Source of the DNA: Pseudomonadota bacterium
GTDB taxonomy: Bacteria; Myxococcota_A; UBA796; GCA-2862545
Direction: 5' to 3'
DNA: 51,762 bases
Assembly: GCA_005776945.1 (NCBI GenBank)
Contig: SXOB01000091.1
Location: forward strand, 1 to 51,762
Under the pieces are notes generated by a model, which saw only the letters and a list, made by a program, of their open reading frames with translations, made no database searches and was not told where the DNA came from. A program made the position numbers and the translations under genes. Shown here one piece after another: positions 48,496-51,762 of this stretch. Every line of letters starts with the position of its first letter. The first letter of the stretch is position 1.

Positions 48496-50343
48496 GCGGA
48501 GGGCCGACGACGATGCGGTCAGGAGGATGTCCTGAAGGCGACGGCCCATGGCGGGCGCGTCCGTCACGCTGCCATCGAGCAACAGCGCTTCGTCGAGCAA
48601 CATGCGCATGATGGGCGCGGCAGCGTCGGCCTTGCCCGCCTCGTGCAGGCCACACAAGTTGCGCACGAGAGGATGGGCCGTGTTGAGTTCCAAAACTCGG
48701 CGGGCAGCACCCACCTGTTGGTTCGCACTCCTCAGGATTCGCTCCATGTTGGCCGACATGCCATCATCGGCATCGACGAGCACTACGGCGCTGTCGGTGA
48801 GCCGCGAACTTGCGCGCACGTCGGTCACGGCGTCGCCAAGGATATCCTTGGCCCAGGGCGCAAAAGCGGTCAAATCGACGCGTTCGTTGTCGTCGTGGCC
48901 CAAATCCAATTCGCCGCGCGACGCGCTCTTGATGGGCACGCCCTCGTAGCTGTCGAGCACCTGGACGAGCCATTCGTCGACCGGGTCGGTGAGCAGGATG
49001 ACCTCATGCCCCTTCTTTCGGAACACCTCGAGATGGGGGCTCGCGAGTGCAGCCTCTCTCGACGAGGCCGTCAGGTACCAAATCGCCTCCTGCCCCTCGA
49101 CGCGCGCGGCCAGAATGTCGGCGAGGCTCCGCAGACCGTCGGCCCCCTCACAGGTCGTCGTGTGAAAGCGCAGCAGTGGGCGCAGCGCATCGCCATATTC
49201 GGTCGACGCATGCCAAAAGCCCTCTTTGAGCAGAACGCCGAATTCGCGCCAAATCGCGTCCCACCCCACCTTGGGTGCGGTGTCTCCCTCGGCAGGCAAT
49301 TTGGCGTGCTTCTCGAACTCTTTGAGCACACGCTTGGTGAGAAGGTCGCGCAATTTGCGAACCACGGGCGCTTTTTGCACCATTTCTCGGCTGACGTTGA
49401 GCGGCAGGTCTTCGCAGTCGACGACCCCCCGAACGAACCGAAGCCAGTCCGGCAGCAGGTCGCGCGCGTGCTCGTCGATCAGGATGCGGCGCGCGTGCAG
49501 GCGAGGCCCACGGACGGCCTCCTGATGGAACAGGTCGTAGGGGCGACGCGCAGGGACAAAGAGCAGGCTGCGCACCTGGACGGGGCTGTCCACAGCAAAC
49601 GACATCCGCAGGGCCGGGTCCGACCAATCGAACGAGATTTGCTTGTAGAATTCGTTCGCGTCTGCGTCGCTGACCTGGTTGGCCGGCTCCATCCAAAGCG
49701 CTCTACCCGCATTCGCCTTCTCTTGGTCGACAAACACCGTCCAAGGCAAGAAATTGCTGTGCTTGCGGACGACGGTGCGCAAGCGCGGAGCATCGGCGAA
49801 TTCGGCCGCATCTTCGCGAAGGAAGAGCGTCACCGCGGTGCCTCGGGTGGCCCGATCGCCAGGGCCGACTTCAAACGCGCCCTTGCCAGCCGACTCCCAG
49901 CGGACCGGTGTCGAATCGGGCTCCGCCGACAATGTCTGCACAACGACCCGATCGGCGACCATGAACGAGGCATAGAATCCGAGGCCAAATTGCCCGATCA
50001 GATTGGGTGCCCCTTCGGACCCCGTGTGAGCCGCCACGAAGGCCTTGGTTCCACTTCGGGCGATGGTCCCGAGGTTCTCCACAGCCTCGGCCTCGGTCAT
50101 CCCGATGCCGTCGTCCGTGATCGTGATGGTCTTGGCGACGGCGTCGACCACCACCCGAACGCCCGGCTCCTCTCCCGCCAAGCGGAGATCTCGCCGTGTG
50201 AGTTCCAGGAAGCGGGCTTTGTCGAGCGCATCCGCCGCGTTGCTGATCAGCTCCCGAAGGAAGACCTCGCGGTCCGAATACACGCTGTGGATCATCAGGT
50301 CGAGGAGCTGCTGCACCTCCGCCTTGAAGCCATGTTCCGTCAC
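48490..50343 (-). CDS. htpG: Molecular chaperone HtpG (Hsp90)
   Basis: A 617-residue cytoplasmic Hsp90. GTG 50343 has GAGG five bases upstream and gives MTEHGFKAEVQQLLDLMIHS, the normal N-terminus; GTG 50364 would add seven residues. The N-domain ATPase has Glu31, Asn35 (RELISNAADALDKARF), ITDDGIGM, GTIARSGTKAF and GQFGLGFYASFMVAD. The middle domain (about 230-490) includes LPLNVSREMVQ with the catalytic Arg, and the C-terminal dimer domain ends RRLQDILL. All parts are full length. I found no CIRCE element or clear sigma-32 site upstream. Confidence 0.96.
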   Translation of the reverse strand: MTEHGFKAEVQQLLDLMIHSVYSDREVFLRELISNAADALDKARFLELTRRDLRLAGEEPGVRVVVDAVAKTITITDDGIGMTEAEAVENLGTIARSGTKAFVAAHTGSEGAPNLIGQFGLGFYASFMVADRVVVQTLSAEPDSTPVRWESAGKGAFEVGPGDRATRGTAVTLFLREDAAEFADAPRLRTVVRKHSNFLPWTVFVDQEKANAGRALWMEPANQVSDADANEFYKQISFDWSDPALRMSFAVDSPVQVRSLLFVPARRPYDLFHQEAVRGPRLHARRILIDEHARDLLPDWLRFVRGVVDCEDLPLNVSREMVQKAPVVRKLRDLLTKRVLKEFEKHAKLPAEGDTAPKVGWDAIWREFGVLLKEGFWHASTEYGDALRPLLRFHTTTCEGADGLRSLADILAARVEGQEAIWYLTASSREAALASPHLEVFRKKGHEVILLTDPVDEWLVQVLDSYEGVPIKSASRGELDLGHDDNERVDLTAFAPWAKDILGDAVTDVRASSRLTDSAVVLVDADDGMSANMERILRSANQQVGAARRVLELNTAHPLVRNLCGLHEAGKADAAAPIMRMLLDEALLLDGSVTDAPAMGRRLQDILLTASSSALRS

Positions 50344-50477
50344 GACCACCTCGAAGCGACGCACGGATAGGCACCTGGGACCTGCCGACAAGGCCCCGGT
50401 GCCGTTCCCGCCCGATGTGGCTGGTGCGGGGCCCGCCGACATCGCTTCGGTCGAGGTAGACGGGGCGCGGAGGGGCC

Positions 50478-51605
50478 ATGCGGGTCGTCGTGGTTGGCGC
50501 GGGGCAGCAGGGAGTGTGTTCGGCCTGGGCGCTGGCCAGCGCAGGGCTCGAAGTCGTCCTCGTCGACGTCTCCGCCGACGCAGCCCGACTTGGAGCCGCC
50601 CGTATTCGGGCGCTTGTTCCAAGCGCAGTCGTCGTCGACGCCGCAGCCGATGTCCGGACTCCCGGTTCTTTGAAGACGTCCCTTTCAGGTGCGGCCGCCG
50701 TCCTGAGCTGTGCCCCCTACGCCTTCAACGCGTTCGTCGCCGACGCGGCCATCGAAGCCAAGGCTCACTACGTAGACCTCGGCGGCAACACAGCCGTCTC
50801 TAGGTCCATTCTGGCCAAGGGCGACGCAGCCCGATCGGTCGGCGTCAGCCTCATCCCCGATTGTGGCTTGGCGCCTGGTCTTGGCACGACGCTGACGATG
50901 GCCCTCCTCGGTCGCCACCCCGCAGGGAAACATGTCGACGTGCTGTGCGGGGGGCTGCCGGTCCGACCCTTGCCCCCGCTTGGGTACCACCTCGTGTTCA
51001 GCCTCGCGGGCCTGCTGAACGAGTACAGCGGAACGGCCGAGGTCATCACCGACGGTGCCGTCCAAGAGGTATCGACGCTGGACCCCCCGAGGTCCCACCA
51101 CGTCCCCGAACTCGGCTCGCTGGAGTCCTGTCGCACTTCCGGAGGGGTCGGGACCGCATGTGAGACCCTCGCCGGACGCCTCCGCCACTTCGAATACCGA
51201 ACGCTGCGTTGGCCGGGCCACTGGAACAAAGTTCGAGCGTGGTCCGAGGCCGGTCTCCTCGCGTTGGACCCCGTCGACATCCGAGGCTCGCAAGTGGTTC
51301 CGCGCGAGGTGTTGGCGGCCCTGCTGGCGCCCCGCTTGGTTCCGCCACCGGGAGCCAAGGACCTCGTCGTGATGGTGGCTGAAATGCCGGGCACGGCGAC
51401 GTTCCGGTTGCTGGACTACGGCGACGACACCACGGGCTTCACCGCCATGGAACGTTGCACGGCCATTCCGGCTGTCATCGTCACCCTTCTCGCAACCCGT
51501 GGCCGCACGAAGATCGGAGGCGTTCCGCTCGAACTCGCTGTCGACGCCGAGGAATTCCTGGCGGAATTCTCCAACTGGCCGCTCGATTTGCGCTACGACG
51601 CCTAG
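50478..51605 (+). CDS. Saccharopine dehydrogenase-like NAD(P)-binding protein
   Basis: A 375-residue oxidoreductase. ATG 50478 follows GCGGAGG. The Rossmann motif GAGQQG is at 7-12, with an acidic VDVSAD at the end of strand 2 favouring NAD. LSCAPYAFNAFVADAAIEAKAHYVDLGG (about 74-101) is typical of saccharopine reductase/lysine dehydrogenase folds, as are DCGLAPGLGTTL and a second alpha/beta domain with VLCGGLPVRPLPPLGY and a hydrophobic core. Saccharopine or L-lysine 6-dehydrogenase activity is likely but not proven; no partner lysine gene is adjacent. It is divergent from htpG (134 bp). Confidence 0.88.
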   Translation: MRVVVVGAGQQGVCSAWALASAGLEVVLVDVSADAARLGAARIRALVPSAVVVDAAADVRTPGSLKTSLSGAAAVLSCAPYAFNAFVADAAIEAKAHYVDLGGNTAVSRSILAKGDAARSVGVSLIPDCGLAPGLGTTLTMALLGRHPAGKHVDVLCGGLPVRPLPPLGYHLVFSLAGLLNEYSGTAEVITDGAVQEVSTLDPPRSHHVPELGSLESCRTSGGVGTACETLAGRLRHFEYRTLRWPGHWNKVRAWSEAGLLALDPVDIRGSQVVPREVLAALLAPRLVPPPGAKDLVVMVAEMPGTATFRLLDYGDDTTGFTAMERCTAIPAVIVTLLATRGRTKIGGVPLELAVDAEEFLAEFSNWPLDLRYDA

Positions 51606-51762
51606 CAGGCTGCTGCAAAAGAGGGCGAAACGCTCGCCGGCGTGCCGGCGAGCGTGATGACCGGCGCCGTCCGTTGCGAGCGCGCGAGGGCGCCCGATCC
51701 CGCAAGGAACGGGGTGCAAGGCGAGGAAAGCCGTACCGTGCGTACGGCGACCGAGCCTGGGG
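51606..51762. repeat. Palindrome-rich intergenic repeat-like element (cut by window edge)
   Basis: It directly follows the previous stop and holds three palindromes: AGCAGGCTGCT (51604-51614), a 12-bp arm pair (ACGCTCGCCGGC / GCCGGCGAGCGT, 51630-51655) with a two-base centre, and GCCGTAC / GTACGGC (51730-51748). The phrases AGGCTGCTGCAAAA and GCAAGGCGAGG resemble dispersed intergenic repeats of many proteobacteria. The element may be a MITE-like repeat or a strong terminator. Confidence 0.55.

Noticed and set aside
48643..50370. A 575-codon open frame on the plus strand
   Set aside because: It is entirely antisense to htpG. Such long mirror frames are expected when third codon positions are mostly G/C.
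50365..50477. Search for CIRCE or sigma-32 site upstream of htpG
   Set aside because: No TTAGCACTC/GAGTGCTAA pair and no CTTGAA/CCCCAT spacing pattern found.
1..51762. CRISPR arrays, rRNA, tRNA, integrase or transposase genes
   Set aside because: No regularly spaced direct repeats, RNA gene signatures or recombinase motifs were seen on either strand.

Overview
The window is GC-rich DNA with strong G/C at third codon positions. It is densely coded on both strands, with about 48 protein genes and no rRNA, tRNA, CRISPR or recognisable transposase. About ten genes encode predicted lipoproteins. There are also von Willebrand A (VWA) proteins, a transmembrane Ser/Thr kinase, Cys-rich secreted tails, AgmX/TonB-C-like and HemX-like proteins. 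This mix suggests a Myxococcota-like (deltaproteobacterial) chromosome, perhaps a metagenome contig; that assignment is inference, since no marker gene settles it.

Layout. 1-5.7 kb (minus): the 5' end of valS, a hotdog protein and a CAP-domain lipoprotein; a DnaA-like P-loop protein; then a beta-oxidation operon (3-hydroxyacyl-CoA dehydrogenase, enoyl-CoA hydratase, acyl-CoA dehydrogenase) ending in a stand-alone B12-binding subunit. It is preceded by an unknown gene with an in-frame amber codon. 5.8-10.9 kb (plus): two large overlapping propeller-like lipoproteins. 10.9-13.8 kb (minus): ccsA/hemX, hemA, hemC. 13.9-17.6 kb (plus): thioredoxin, a receptor-like Ser/Thr kinase, an unknown protein, a rhodanese. 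17.6-21.5 kb: a CofC-like nucleotidyltransferase (minus), then MFS exporter, methyltransferase and lipoprotein (plus). 21.5-24.3 kb (minus): an RlmI-like methyltransferase and RNase G/E, whose leader hairpin covers its Shine-Dalgarno (SD). 24.4-26.2 kb (plus): a small lipoprotein and a cytochrome P450. 26.2-29.8 kb (minus): a MoxR/RavA-like ATPase, a ViaA-like VWA protein and a TonB-C-like lipoprotein. 29.8-32.4 kb: a secreted protein and a VWA lipoprotein. 32.5-36.5 kb (minus): a small lipoprotein, an EVE-domain protein, two atypical GTPases and a quinone oxidoreductase. 36.6-42.3 kb: enoyl-CoA hydratase, a membrane protein, a lipoprotein, a double VOC protein, a GT87-like membrane protein, aminopeptidase P. 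42.3-44.2 kb (minus): an amidohydrolase with a Cys-rich tail, followed by the only long gene-free stretch (about 0.7 kb). 44.9-51.6 kb: a helical-repeat barrel-like protein, a membrane protein, a NYN nuclease, HtpG, and a saccharopine-dehydrogenase-like protein. The window ends inside a palindrome-rich repeat-like element.

Most operons are joined by four-base NTGA start/stop overlaps that use all four NTG start codons. The most unusual content is the EVE plus two-GTPase cassette. Both GTPases carry Asp in place of the P-loop Ser/Thr, and Asn in place of the switch II Asp.
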